Source of the DNA: Clostridium sp. JN-9
Lineage (GTDB): Bacteria > Bacillota > Clostridia > Clostridiales > Clostridiaceae
Length of the DNA: 64,000 nucleotides
Direction: 5' to 3'
NCBI RefSeq assembly: GCF_004103695.1
Contig: NZ_CP035280.1
Location: forward strand, 1,054,001 to 1,118,000
This document shows positions 52,644-61,747 of this stretch, in pieces (positions within the stretch are counted from its first letter, which is position 1; each line of letters opens with the position of its first letter). Both the position numbers and the translations under genes were made by a program. The notes below the pieces were generated by a model. That model searched no databases, was not told where the DNA came from, and worked only from the letters and a program-made list of their open reading frames with translations.

Positions 52644-52913
52644 ATTTTCATCCCCCTTGTATATAAATGTTTATTAATCAGAATTTACCATAAAAGTCCC
52701 AATTAACTTGTTACAAGCATTATAACACAAAGAAACTAAAAAAGTAAAATCTTTAGACAAAAAAATTTCAGAATGCATATGCAGAAGATTTCAAATCATA
52801 AAGGATATCAGATCCATTTGTAGAATATAATAAATAGAAAGCAGGCCTACAGGAATAGGCGGCTAAGGGCCTGTAATTTATTATGAATTTTAGTAACGAA
52901 AGAGAGATAAAAT

Positions 52914-53471
52914 ATGAACTGGATTGAATCAATAAAAAATTATAAAACTTTAAATGAGCAGGAAAAAAAGGATAAAGAAATTATTTTAAAATCTATGGAT
53001 ATGTTTCATGATCTGCTTACAAGGGATAATGAAATAATTCACATGACAAGTTCAGGATTTGTGGTGAATAAAAGCAGAGATAAAGTTTTGATGGTACATC
53101 ATAATATTTACAATACATGGGCTTGGACAGGCGGACATGCGGATGGAGATGAGGATCTGCTGCATGTGGCAATAAAGGAGGTTAAGGAAGAGACAGGAGT
53201 AAAAAATATTTTTGTTGTTAGTGAAAATATCATATCATTGGATATTATACCTGTGCAGGGGCATATAAAAAGAGAAAAGTATGTGGCGCCTCATCTGCAT
53301 ATATCTGCTGCTTATTTAATGGAAGCAGATGAAAATGACACACTTAAGGTTAAACCTGATGAGAACAGCGGAGTTCAGTGGATACCTATGAATGAAATAG
53401 ATAAGTATTCCAATGAACCACACATGAAGAAAATATATAATAAAATAATACGTAAAATCAGGGAGTTATAA
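52914..53471 (+). CDS. Nudix hydrolase
   Basis: A 185-residue protein. The Nudix box GHADGDEDLLHVAIKEVKEE (TGV follows) is close to consensus with Lys in place of Arg. An N-terminal helical extension of about 45 residues precedes it. The enzyme hydrolyses a nucleoside diphosphate linked to another moiety; substrate unknown. The leader contains CAGGCC...GGGCCTG (52844-52876), possibly a small structured RNA. Confidence 0.85.
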   Translation: MNWIESIKNYKTLNEQEKKDKEIILKSMDMFHDLLTRDNEIIHMTSSGFVVNKSRDKVLMVHHNIYNTWAWTGGHADGDEDLLHVAIKEVKEETGVKNIFVVSENIISLDIIPVQGHIKREKYVAPHLHISAAYLMEADENDTLKVKPDENSGVQWIPMNEIDKYSNEPHMKKIYNKIIRKIREL

Positions 53472-53548
53472 AATGAAGATCCACCATTTGATAATCTTTT
53501 AATATCAGGAATCATATTATTTACAAAGTAATAGGGCTTGGAGGCTTA

Positions 53549-53905
53549 ATGAAAATGGATATAACCTTAATTTTAATATTAGCAATTTTTTTGTTTGTTA
53601 TAACTTATTTTGCAGTTAGGCTGGCAATTAGTCCATTGCTGAATAAAAATGAAGACTTAAAATCATATAAACAGGACTCTGGAGACTTAGTAAAACTGCG
53701 GGATATAGGAGTACTTAACCCTGATGAAATAGAGGAAACAATTAAAATATATAGTAATATAAGAATAAAAAAAGAAAATCATGAGCAATATGAGAAATAT
53801 GACAGGATACTTATAGAATTAAAGGAAGCCGGTTATTTTAGTGAAGAAGAATATGGTATAAGATTAGATAAACTAAAAAAACACTATAAAATTATAAATT
53901 TATAA
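53549..53905 (+). CDS. Single-pass membrane protein, unknown function
   Basis: A 118-residue protein. One N-terminal helix (about 4-26, ITLILILAIFLFVITYFAV) is followed by a charged helical region with two similar stretches (LRDIGVLNPDEIEETIKIYS and LKEAGYFSEEEYGIRLDKLK). The second looks like a short C-terminal SHOCT-type domain. No function known. Start after GGAGGCTTA. The phosphodiesterase gene follows closely, so it may be its operon partner. Confidence 0.65.
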   Translation: MKMDITLILILAIFLFVITYFAVRLAISPLLNKNEDLKSYKQDSGDLVKLRDIGVLNPDEIEETIKIYSNIRIKKENHEQYEKYDRILIELKEAGYFSEEEYGIRLDKLKKHYKIINL

Positions 53906-53926
53906 TAAACATAGGAGGAAACAAAA

Positions 53927-54472
53927 GTGAAAATATTTTTTATGTCAGATATACATGGTTCGCTTTATTATACAAAAAAAGCATTAGAAGCTTTTGAAAG
54001 AGAAAGGGCAGATTATATTGGAATTTTAGGTGATGAGCTTTATCATGGCGCAAGAAATCCATTGCCAGAACAGTATAATCCTCAGGAAGTAACAAAGCTT
54101 TTAAATAAATATGCAGATAAAATTATAGCTGTAAGGGGGAATTGTGACAGTGAAATTGATGAAACCGTGCTTAATTTTCCAATGTTAGCAGCTTATTCAA
54201 TAATACTATACAATAACAGACGTTTATTTTTAACTCATGGTCATATATATAGTGAGGATAATATGCCAAAGCTTAAACATGGAGATGTATTTTTATATGG
54301 TCATACTCATGTGTCAAAGGCTGAGAAAAAAGGGGATATATTTGTTGTAAATCCAGGATCAATAACATTCCCAAAGGGTAACGGAATAAATTCTTATGCT
54401 GTTTTAGAAGATGATATTATTAGTATAAAGAAGTTAGACGGAGCAGTAATAAATGAAATTAAATTAGTTTAA
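53927..54472 (+). CDS. yfcE: YfcE-type metallophosphoesterase
   Basis: A 181-residue protein. Metal motifs: SDIHGSL (Asp, His), LGDELYHGARNP (Asp), RGNCDSEID (Asn), LTHGHIY (His) and YGHTHVSKAE (two His), the calcineurin-like phosphodiesterase set of the MJ0936/YfcE family. It hydrolyses phosphodiesters in vitro; its natural substrate is not settled. Start is GTG after AGGAGGAAACAAAA. Confidence 0.88.
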   Translation: MKIFFMSDIHGSLYYTKKALEAFERERADYIGILGDELYHGARNPLPEQYNPQEVTKLLNKYADKIIAVRGNCDSEIDETVLNFPMLAAYSIILYNNRRLFLTHGHIYSEDNMPKLKHGDVFLYGHTHVSKAEKKGDIFVVNPGSITFPKGNGINSYAVLEDDIISIKKLDGAVINEIKLV

Positions 54473-54572
54473 ATATTAGATTTGTGGCGAATAAAAATGG
54501 GGATAACAGTGAAAAAGTTACTATTATAATTTTATATGAGTATATTTAATTTTAAAGACGTGGGGGGCTTTT

Positions 54573-54689
54573 ATGGAAAAAAAGATTAATAAGTTTAAAA
54601 CAGTGCTTATCATTTTAGGAATTTTAGCTGCTGGATTTTTATTATGCTGGGGGCTTATAGCTTTAAAGGTGATTATCATTAATGCATAA
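54573..54689 (+). CDS. Small single-pass membrane peptide, 38 residues
   Basis: ATG follows GGGGGGCTTTT. The product (MEKKINKFKTVLIILGILAA and a further ten hydrophobic residues) is one membrane helix with a short positively charged start and the end KVIIINA. Too small to assign a family. The strong site and typical composition suggest a real small protein. A weak hairpin terminator follows. Confidence 0.5.
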   Translation: MEKKINKFKTVLIILGILAAGFLLCWGLIALKVIIINA

Positions 54690-54718
54690 TAAATGGATAA
54701 TTAACTTTAACTAAAAAG

Positions 54719-54780
54719 AATACTCTTGCTTACAATATTTGATAATAAACTTATTTCAATTATTGCAGGTAAGAGTATTT
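54719..54780 (+). terminator. Hairpin terminator after the small peptide gene
   Basis: AATACTCTT pairs with AAGAGTATT around a long (about 43 nt) loop, followed by TTTG. Moderate support. Confidence 0.4.
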
Positions 54781-54935
54781 GTTTGCATAAAATTATTTAG
54801 TAAAAAACTCAATTTGGATTTAATATTTATTGTAAAATTACCTTTAATTAATATTTTATATTATATGATATAATTGTGATGGAATAAGGTAACTTAACAG
54901 TTTATAAAATATGATAAATAGGGTGGAATGGGTTA

Positions 54936-55721
54936 ATGAAAAAAGCTGTTTTTTTTGATATTGATGGAACATTATTGGACTGTCTTAATGGAATAACAGA
55001 TATTACTCCTGCAGTGAAAAAAGCAATAAGAGAACTGCAGAATGAAGGTAATTATGTTTTTATAGCCAGCGGCAGGCCATATGCTTTTATAAGCAGCGAA
55101 ATATTAAATTTTGGTTTTGACGGATATATTTTTACAAATGGTGCCCAGGTAAGACTTGGAGACAAATTGATATATAAGAAGCCATTTAATAAGAATTTTA
55201 CAAAGGAATTAGTATTAAATTGTGACAAGCTTAATATTCAATACATACTGCAGGGAGAAAAATATTCTTATCTGAATAATGATTTTGAAAGATTATATTC
55301 ATATTATGACAACTACGGTATATCAAGAAGATACTTAACAGGTGACTATGATATTGACAAAGTTGATGTATTTAAAATGGAAATGCTGTATGGCAGTAAA
55401 CAGGCTTTGGATTACTGCTTTTCTAAAGTAAATGAGGATTACAACTACGGCTTGGATTCATCAAACAGTGTATTTGAACTTTATTCAAGAAGAGACTCAA
55501 AAGCATCAGGCATAAAGAAAGTGCTGAAATATTTAAATATCCCTTTGGAAAACAGCTATGCATTTGGAGACGATACAAATGATATAGAAATGCTTGAGGC
55601 AGTAGGATGCGGCATTGCTATGGGAAATGCCAGTGATATGGTTAAAAGCCATGCAGATAAAGTAACAGATGAGGTTCAGAGGGATGGGGTAGCACTGGGT
55701 ATAGAAAGATTTATACTTTAG
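54936..55721 (+). CDS. Cof-type HAD phosphatase
   Basis: A 261-residue protein with motif I FFDIDGTLLDC, motif II VFIASGRPYAF (Ser), Lys in SKASGIKKVLKYL and motif III FGDDTNDIEMLEAVGCGIAM. The type IIB cap lies between motifs II and III. Such enzymes dephosphorylate sugar phosphates, flavin or pyridoxal phosphates; substrate unknown. Start after GGGTGGAATGGGTTA. Confidence 0.9.
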   Translation: MKKAVFFDIDGTLLDCLNGITDITPAVKKAIRELQNEGNYVFIASGRPYAFISSEILNFGFDGYIFTNGAQVRLGDKLIYKKPFNKNFTKELVLNCDKLNIQYILQGEKYSYLNNDFERLYSYYDNYGISRRYLTGDYDIDKVDVFKMEMLYGSKQALDYCFSKVNEDYNYGLDSSNSVFELYSRRDSKASGIKKVLKYLNIPLENSYAFGDDTNDIEMLEAVGCGIAMGNASDMVKSHADKVTDEVQRDGVALGIERFIL

Positions 55722-55743
55722 AGTTGAATGCAATCGAATACTA

Positions 55744-55813
55744 TCGAATGTAACCAGGTAGCACCCGAATATCGTCGAATGTAACCAGGTAGCACCCGAA
55801 TATTGTCAAATGT
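55744..55813. repeat. 31-bp tandem repeat (2.2 copies)
   Basis: TCGAATGTAACCAGGTAGCA begins a 31-bp unit repeated at 55744 and 55775 with one or two changes; a partial third copy starts at 55806. It lies in the gap between the HAD and CotF genes. Confidence 0.8.
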
Positions 55814-55861
55814 ATAATGTGGACAATTGTTGCCTAAAATATCACTAGAGGTGATATTAAT

Positions 55862-56347
55862 ATGAATTTACAACTTAGTCAAAAAGAAAGAATGTTTCTG
55901 GAGGACGCAAAAATCCAAGAGGAGGTTTGTATTGAAAAATACAACAACTATTCAGGCCAGACTCAGGATCCGCAGCTGAAGCAGCTTTTTAACAGACTTT
56001 CAGGTGAAGAACAGCATCACCATGATATTGTTAATCAAATGCTTCAAGGGCAGCAGCCAAATTTAAGTCATGCTGGACTTAATCTTCAAAGTCAGCAGGG
56101 TACTGCTCAGCAGAATACTTCCCAGGGAACTGCCGGCACTCAGCAAGGCAATCAGCGTGATAAAATGCTATGTACAGATTTATTATCCACTGAAAAATAT
56201 GTTTCAGGAACATATGACAGCGATGTCTTTGAATCTGCAAGCCCTGCAGTAAGGCAGGCAATGCAGCATATTCAGCAGGAAGAGCAGAAACATGGCGAAG
56301 AACTGTTTAATTACATGAACAGCCACGGAATGTACAATGTAAAATAA
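55862..56347 (+). CDS. Spore coat protein, CotF family
   Basis: A 161-residue protein. Two ferritin-like helical segments (LSQKERMFLEDAKIQEEVCI at 5-24 with EEQHHHDIVNQML, and LCTDLLSTEKYVSGTYDSDV with QQEEQKHGEELFNYMN) flank a Gln/Ser/Thr-rich linker at about 65-100. This matches Coat_F proteins, made in the mother cell and placed in the spore coat. AGAGGTGATATTAAT precedes ATG, and a strong terminator follows. Confidence 0.87.
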   Translation: MNLQLSQKERMFLEDAKIQEEVCIEKYNNYSGQTQDPQLKQLFNRLSGEEQHHHDIVNQMLQGQQPNLSHAGLNLQSQQGTAQQNTSQGTAGTQQGNQRDKMLCTDLLSTEKYVSGTYDSDVFESASPAVRQAMQHIQQEEQKHGEELFNYMNSHGMYNVK

Positions 56348-56356
56348 TATTTCAGA

Positions 56357-56409
56357 AGAGCCAGGTTCAAGAGCTGGGTTCAGTAGAATGAACCTGGCTC
56401 TATTTTTTT
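56357..56409 (+). terminator. Terminator after the coat-protein gene
   Basis: AGAGCCAGGTTCA pairs perfectly with TGAACCTGGCTCT (13 bp), followed by A and seven Ts. Confidence 0.92.
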
Positions 56410-56496
56410 ATATGGTCAATCAACTAAATACATTATATAGATATTACATGGTAGGTGTGCTATTATATTTATATTAAGAGAAATGGAGTTTCATAA

Positions 56497-57927
56497 ATGG
56501 AGAGTTTAATTCTTAAAAACAGATGGAAAATACTTAGCGTAGTGGTACTGGGAACACTTATGTCAACTTTGGACAGCAGCATTGTAAATGTTGCTCTACC
56601 TGTAATGTCAAAGAATTTGGGAGTGGGGCTTGACAGTATACAGTGGGTTGTTACCAGTTATCTTATAGTTATATCGGCTTTCATTGTTATTTTTGGTAAA
56701 ATAGCAGATAGAATAGGAAAATCCAAAATATTTTTACTTGGATTTATGATATTCGGCACTGGCTCCCTGTTATGTGCACTGTCTAATAGCTTGGAATTTC
56801 TTATTTTTTCAAGAATATTTCAGGCTGTAGGTGCTTCAATGTTTATGGCAACAAATCAGGGCCTTATTGCAGCTGTTTTTCCTCCTAATGAAAGGGGAAG
56901 AGCACTGGGCTTGTCGGGAACCACAGTAGCACTTGGTACTATGCTGGGACCTCCTATAGGCGGATTTATTGTAGAATTTTTTAACTGGCAGTCTATTTTC
57001 CTTATAAACCTACCTATTGTTATAGTTGGTCTTGTCATGGGATTAAGATTGCTGCCTAAAAAAGAGGTTATAGAAAAATCAAAAGGCTTTGATATTAAAG
57101 GATCTTTACTTTTTATTATTTTCATAGTTTCATTATTATGGTCAGTATTAAGCGGAGAAAAAATGGGATGGGCAAATTACCTCATTATAAGCGGATTTAT
57201 TATAAGCATTATAAGTATAATTATTTTTTACTTTACTGAGAAAAAAGCTGAAAATCCAATGCTGGATTTTTCAATGTTTGATAATAAATTGTTTGATATA
57301 AGTCTTTTCTGCGGCTTTATATCATTTTTAGCTATGTTTTCAATGAATATAATTCATCCTTTTTATCTTCAGTATATCATAAAGGCATCACCTGGAATGT
57401 CAGGATTATTAATGATAGTTTCACCAATATGCATAGGAATTGTGGCTCCAATAAGTGGGTATATCTCAGACAAAGTAGGATCTGAAATCATAACAGTGTT
57501 TGGACTTGCTTTTATTGCACTTGGACTTGTCTTAACAGCATTTTTGAATGGACAGTCAAGTTATGGAGATATAATTTTCAGAGTTGCATTAATAGGAATT
57601 GGAAGCGGATTATTTCAATCCCCAAATAATTCTATAGTAATGTCCTGCGTTCCTAAAAATAAGTTGGGGGTTGCTGGAAGTATAAATGCCCTTGTAAGAA
57701 ATATGGGAATGGTTTCAGGTATAGCATTTTCTGTGGTGCTGCTTTATAACAGAATGAGCTATAAAATAGGTTACAAGGTTACAAACTTTGTTGAAGGGCA
57801 GAATCAGGCTTTCCTATATGGAATGAAAGTGGTTTATATTACAGCAGCATTTATATGTGCTATTGGAGTAATAATTACAGTTATGAGAATGTATAAAAGA
57901 AAAGCAAAAAGAAGCGAAGGCATATAA
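56497..57927 (+). CDS. MFS drug transporter, DHA2 (EmrB/QacA-like) family
   Basis: A 476-residue protein with 14 predicted helices. Motif D1-type LDSSIVNVALPVMSKNLG in the first loop, motif A GKIADRIGKSKIFLLG, and motif C-like GTMLGPPIGGFIVEFFNW in helix 5 are typical of proton-driven drug exporters. Substrates unknown. It is monocistronic, and no regulator is adjacent except the TetR gene 0.9 kb further on, which points the other way. Confidence 0.92.
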   Translation: MESLILKNRWKILSVVVLGTLMSTLDSSIVNVALPVMSKNLGVGLDSIQWVVTSYLIVISAFIVIFGKIADRIGKSKIFLLGFMIFGTGSLLCALSNSLEFLIFSRIFQAVGASMFMATNQGLIAAVFPPNERGRALGLSGTTVALGTMLGPPIGGFIVEFFNWQSIFLINLPIVIVGLVMGLRLLPKKEVIEKSKGFDIKGSLLFIIFIVSLLWSVLSGEKMGWANYLIISGFIISIISIIIFYFTEKKAENPMLDFSMFDNKLFDISLFCGFISFLAMFSMNIIHPFYLQYIIKASPGMSGLLMIVSPICIGIVAPISGYISDKVGSEIITVFGLAFIALGLVLTAFLNGQSSYGDIIFRVALIGIGSGLFQSPNNSIVMSCVPKNKLGVAGSINALVRNMGMVSGIAFSVVLLYNRMSYKIGYKVTNFVEGQNQAFLYGMKVVYITAAFICAIGVIITVMRMYKRKAKRSEGI

Positions 57928-57953
57928 ACCTTCACCTCTTTTTTTATAGAAAT

Positions 57954-58745
57954 TTATTTGAATATTTCAATAGCAGTCATAACTGCACCCATAATAGTAA
58001 AACATACACCTACAATCTTTTCCAAAGTTTTTTCGTTAACTTTATTGGCATATCGTGAACCTAAAATTCCTCCTGTAACAGCTCCAATGGATAGGAATAT
58101 ACCAAGTACAATGTTTATATTTCCTCTGGCTGCATAACCTATAGTGGATGAAAGAGCTGTTATAGCCATTATAAGTGTTGAAGTACCAATAGCTTTATGA
58201 AGAGAAAATGCCAATAATATAATTAATGCCAGAAGTACCATAACTCCGCCGCCTGCTCCAAATATACCGCTTAAAATACCTATGCCTAATCCTATAATTA
58301 AGGCAGACACTATTTTCTGCCACTTCTTTTTAAAATTAATTAACTTACTTAGCGAATTTTCATTATCACCTTTTTCTTTATAGCTTTTACGAAACATTGC
58401 TATACCGGCAATAATCAAAACAATTCCAAAGCTTGAAGACAAATTGCTTTCTCCCATTTTACTTGCAATGGAAGCACCTATCTGAGCTCCAATAATAGAA
58501 GTTATTGCTATCCAGATACCTGATTTAAGATCTATGTTGCCATTTTTATAATAAGAATAAGCTACCGTTAAAGAAGCTATAACATCCACAAATAAACTTG
58601 TACCAATTGCAGTGTGGACGCTGGTTTTAAAAAGCATAGTCAAAACAGGTACTATGATCATAACTCCGCTGGCGCCTATAAGACTTGTTATGCCTCCTGT
58701 GACAATACCAATACATATTGCTAATAAATAAAATCCAAAACTCAT
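57954..58745 (-). CDS. TauE/SafE-family (TSUP) membrane transporter
   Basis: A 263-residue protein with about eight helices in two similar halves, each opening with a conserved glycine-rich patch (SLIGASGVMIIVPVL and SGIFGAGGGVMVLLAL). The TSUP family moves sulfite, sulfoacetate or related anions; the substrate here is unknown. It follows the TetR gene by 24 bp in the same direction and is probably its target. Start after AAGGGGATATAT. Confidence 0.85.
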   Translation of the reverse strand: MSFGFYLLAICIGIVTGGITSLIGASGVMIIVPVLTMLFKTSVHTAIGTSLFVDVIASLTVAYSYYKNGNIDLKSGIWIAITSIIGAQIGASIASKMGESNLSSSFGIVLIIAGIAMFRKSYKEKGDNENSLSKLINFKKKWQKIVSALIIGLGIGILSGIFGAGGGVMVLLALIILLAFSLHKAIGTSTLIMAITALSSTIGYAARGNINIVLGIFLSIGAVTGGILGSRYANKVNEKTLEKIVGVCFTIMGAVMTAIEIFK

Positions 58746-58769
58746 AAAAATATATCCCCTTTTGCTATA

Positions 58770-59336
58770 TTATTTAATAGATAATTTCATAAATTCAACT
58801 AAAAAGCTGATATTTTCTTCCTTATCATCTGGATGTAATTCATACATTGTTAATGTGCATGTTACCAATAATTCTGCCAGCCTTGCATCAAGGTTGGAAC
58901 ATTTATTAAGACTTTCTTTCTTATCAAGACAATTAAAGAAATTTGATAATCTTAACATTAAGCTGCTCTTTAAATCCTTAATTTCATCATCTTCCATAAG
59001 TTCGACCTCGGTGGGGTCAATTAGCTCCCTGCCCAAACCGCTTCTTGCTTCAATATCATCATAAAGTATATTTATGAATTTCCTAAGCTTTTCTTCAGGA
59101 GAAGCATTAAGATTTCTAAGGTTATCAAGGTTTTGAAATGTATTCTGCCAGCTTTCCTTAATTATGCTTATATAAAGATGCTTCTTGTTTTCATAGTAGT
59201 TATATAGAGTTCCTACAGCCACACCGGATTTTTTTGATATCATTCTCATGTCCACATATGAATAGCTGTGCTGAATAAATAACTCTGCAGCACAATTCAT
59301 GATAGTTTTTTCTACATCCTTTATTATCTTAGGAAT
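58770..59336 (-). CDS. TetR-family regulator with probable ATT start codon
   Basis: About 188 residues. The helix-turn-helix reads SYVDMRMISKKSGVAVGTLY then NYYENKKHLY. The first canonical ATG (at 59300) would begin inside helix 1 (MNCAAELF) and has no binding site. Upstream, AAGGAGG (59346-59352) sits nine bases before ATT CCT AAG, which continues in frame as IPKIIKDVEKTI and restores a full helix 1. AUU initiation (as in infC) would give the longer protein. It probably controls the TauE/SafE gene downstream in the same operon. Confidence 0.75.
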   Translation of the reverse strand: MPKIIKDVEKTIMNCAAELFIQHSYSYVDMRMISKKSGVAVGTLYNYYENKKHLYISIIKESWQNTFQNLDNLRNLNASPEEKLRKFINILYDDIEARSGLGRELIDPTEVELMEDDEIKDLKSSLMLRLSNFFNCLDKKESLNKCSNLDARLAELLVTCTLTMYELHPDDKEENISFLVEFMKLSIK

Positions 59337-59464
59337 AAAGTTCCACCTCCTTATTATGAACCATTGTTCATTTAGATTACAACATCATTATATGATATTA
59401 TTTTTTATTTGTAAACAAGTAAGCATAAATCATAAATTTATTTAACATTTTATTTATAATTATA

Positions 59465-59522
59465 TTGACTAAAATATCAAGGGTGATATAATTATTCGTA
59501 TGCGAAATAATCTTATACGAAT
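59465..59522 (+). promoter_or_regulatory. Promoter and MarR-type operator of the ABC exporter operon
   Basis: TTGACT (59465-59470) and TATAAT (59487-59492) are 16 bp apart. Immediately downstream, ATTCGTAT and ATACGAAT (59494-59501 and 59515-59522) form an inverted repeat, and an overlapping ATTATTCG/CGAAATAAT pair is centred near 59500. The position over the start site suits repression by the MarR protein encoded first in the operon. Confidence 0.65.
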
Positions 59523-59574
59523 ATTACTTGTCCAAACTAATTTATTATAAAATCTATAAGAGGAGGTAACTAAG

Positions 59575-60015
59575 TTGTATACAGAAAATACAAAGGCTGA
59601 GGTAGCAAGGCTTTTTTTCGAAGTAAATAAAAATTTTAAACACTGCATGCGCAAAAACTTTGGAATCGGCGGGCTGACTATTCCACAAACTTTGGTGGTT
59701 TTTACATTGTTTAAATCTGGTGAGATGAAGATAAGTGAGCTAAGTAAAAAGGTAAATCTGTCAAATAGTACAGTTTCAGGTATAGTGGACAGACTGGAAA
59801 AGCAGGGAATGGTTGAAAGGACAAGAAGTGAGGAGGATAGAAGAACTGTTTTCGTAAGTGTCACAGAAAAGTTTAAAGAAGTACATAAGGGTTTTCACAA
59901 GGAAATAGAAAAAAACTTTGAGGATTCACTTAGTTCAGGTACTCCTGAAGAGCTGGAGAAAGTAATTGAAGGATTAAATATTTTAAAAAGAATATTGAAC
60001 GGCAAAGAGAGGTAG
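59575..60015 (+). CDS. MarR-family transcriptional regulator
   Basis: A 146-residue protein. The winged helix (MKISELSKKVNLSNSTVSGI then VDRLEKQGMVERTRSEEDRR) contains the usual DRR wing. Start is TTG after GGAGGTAACTAAG. It heads an operon with two ABC exporter genes (next start is four bases past its stop) and probably represses them through the palindromes over the promoter; release would follow binding of a toxic ligand. Confidence 0.9.
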   Translation: MYTENTKAEVARLFFEVNKNFKHCMRKNFGIGGLTIPQTLVVFTLFKSGEMKISELSKKVNLSNSTVSGIVDRLEKQGMVERTRSEEDRRTVFVSVTEKFKEVHKGFHKEIEKNFEDSLSSGTPEELEKVIEGLNILKRILNGKER

Positions 60016-60019
60016 TTTT

Positions 60020-61747
60020 ATGTTAAGGCTGTATAAATTTTTAAAGCCCTATACTGCAATGGTTATAGGTGTAGTATTTTTCGTAACTTTACAATCCTTG
60101 GGAGATCTTTATCTTCCAACTTTAATGGCAGATATTATAAATGATGGAGTCATGCAGGGAGATACTAATAAAATTCTCCATATTGGGGGAATAATGCTTT
60201 TAGTAGCTGCAGGTGGAGTTATCTGCTCAATCACAGCAAGTTTCTTATCTGGAAAATCTTCATCAGGACTTGGAGCAATATTAAGAAGTAAAGTATTTAA
60301 AAGAGTTGAGAGCTATTCATTACACGAATTTGATAAACTTGGTACTGCAACTCTTATAACAAGAACAACAAATGATATAACACAGATCCAGACTGTTACA
60401 GTTGTAATAATGCGTCTTATGATAAGTGCGCCCATAATGGCTATTGGCGGCATTATTATGGCCATGAGAAAAGATAAACCTCTTACATTGGTTTTGGCAG
60501 TAGCAATTCCTGTGCTTGCACTAGTTGTAGGAATTATTGCATCAAAAATGATACCTCTTTTTAAGCTTGTCCAGGTAAAAGTTGATAAAATCAATCTGGT
60601 TTTACGTGAAAAGCTTACAGGAATAAGAGTTATCCGTGCTTTTAATACAGTAGATAAAGAAACAAAGAGATTTGATGATGCCAATGTGGATCTTACAAAT
60701 AACTACATTAAGGTTAACAGGATAATGGCATTTATGATGCCATCCATTATGCTTATTATGAATTTTACATCACTTGCAATACTTTGGTTCGGAGGTATAC
60801 GTGTAAGTGAAGGAAGTATGGATTTAGGCGCTCTTTCAGCATTCACTCAGTATGCTATGCAGATAATGATGTCAATGCTTATGATGGCAATGATGTTTAT
60901 TATGGTTCCACGTGCTCAGGCTGCAGCTGTAAGAATTAATGAAGTGCTTGACACTGTACCTGAAATAACAGATGCCAAAGAAACAAAAGATAGTTTTCAT
61001 GTTAAAGGATATGTTGAATTTAAAAATGTTACATTCAGCTATCATGGAGCTGAAGAGCCTGCTATTAAAAATATTTCCTTTTCAGCAAAGCCAGGTGAAG
61101 TAACTGCAATTATAGGAAGTACAGGTGCTGGTAAATCCACTTTGATAAACCTGATTCCAAGATTTTATGATACTGAAAGCGGAAGTATTTTAGTTGACGG
61201 GGTAGACGTGAGAGATATTTCCCAGGAAAATCTTCGAAATAAAATAGGATTTGTACCTCAAAAAGCCATATTGTTCTCTGGAACAGTATCTGAAAACATT
61301 AGATTTGGAAATGATAATGCAACTGATGAAGAAGTGAAACATGCAGCTAAGGTTGCACAGGCTTCTGATTTTATAGATACCATGGAGGGCGGCTATGATC
61401 ACGAAATTGCCCAGGGAGGTACTAATGTATCAGGAGGTCAGAAACAGCGTCTTTCCATAGCACGTGCACTGGCAAGAAAAGCCGAAATATACATTTTCGA
61501 TGACTGCTTTTCAGCCCTTGACTTCAAGACTGATGCTAAACTCAGAGCAGCACTTAATAAGGAAACAAAGGAATCAACTGTAATTATTGTTGCACAAAGA
61601 GTAGGTACAGTTATGAATGCGGATAGAATTATAGTATTAGATGAAGGTTCCATTGTAGGAATGGGAACTCATAAAGAATTATTAGATAAATGTGATGTAT
61701 ACCGTGAAATTGTATCCTCACAGCTTTCAGAGGAGGAATTAGCATGA
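60020..61747 (+). CDS. Heterodimeric ABC multidrug exporter, subunit with degenerate ATPase site
   Basis: A 575-residue protein: six helices (about 10-300) and an ATPase domain with Walker A IGSTGAGKST and intact signature NVSGGQKQR. Walker B reads YIFDDCFSALD (Asp where the catalytic Glu is expected) and the switch reads VAQRV (Gln for His). These changes mark the degenerate half of asymmetric exporters such as TM287/288. The partner gene overlaps its stop codon (ATGA). The transporter probably expels drugs or other hydrophobic compounds and is controlled by the MarR protein. Confidence 0.92.
   Translation: MLRLYKFLKPYTAMVIGVVFFVTLQSLGDLYLPTLMADIINDGVMQGDTNKILHIGGIMLLVAAGGVICSITASFLSGKSSSGLGAILRSKVFKRVESYSLHEFDKLGTATLITRTTNDITQIQTVTVVIMRLMISAPIMAIGGIIMAMRKDKPLTLVLAVAIPVLALVVGIIASKMIPLFKLVQVKVDKINLVLREKLTGIRVIRAFNTVDKETKRFDDANVDLTNNYIKVNRIMAFMMPSIMLIMNFTSLAILWFGGIRVSEGSMDLGALSAFTQYAMQIMMSMLMMAMMFIMVPRAQAAAVRINEVLDTVPEITDAKETKDSFHVKGYVEFKNVTFSYHGAEEPAIKNISFSAKPGEVTAIIGSTGAGKSTLINLIPRFYDTESGSILVDGVDVRDISQENLRNKIGFVPQKAILFSGTVSENIRFGNDNATDEEVKHAAKVAQASDFIDTMEGGYDHEIAQGGTNVSGGQKQRLSIARALARKAEIYIFDDCFSALDFKTDAKLRAALNKETKESTVIIVAQRVGTVMNADRIIVLDEGSIVGMGTHKELLDKCDVYREIVSSQLSEEELA

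Noticed and set aside
52844-52876. GC-rich CAGGCC...GGGCCTG leader before the Nudix gene as a riboswitch
   Set aside because: A hairpin is possible, but no conserved riboswitch core was recognised and there is no T-run.
55744-55813. Short tandem repeat as a CRISPR array
   Set aside because: Units abut without spacers and there are only about two copies; no cas genes are present.
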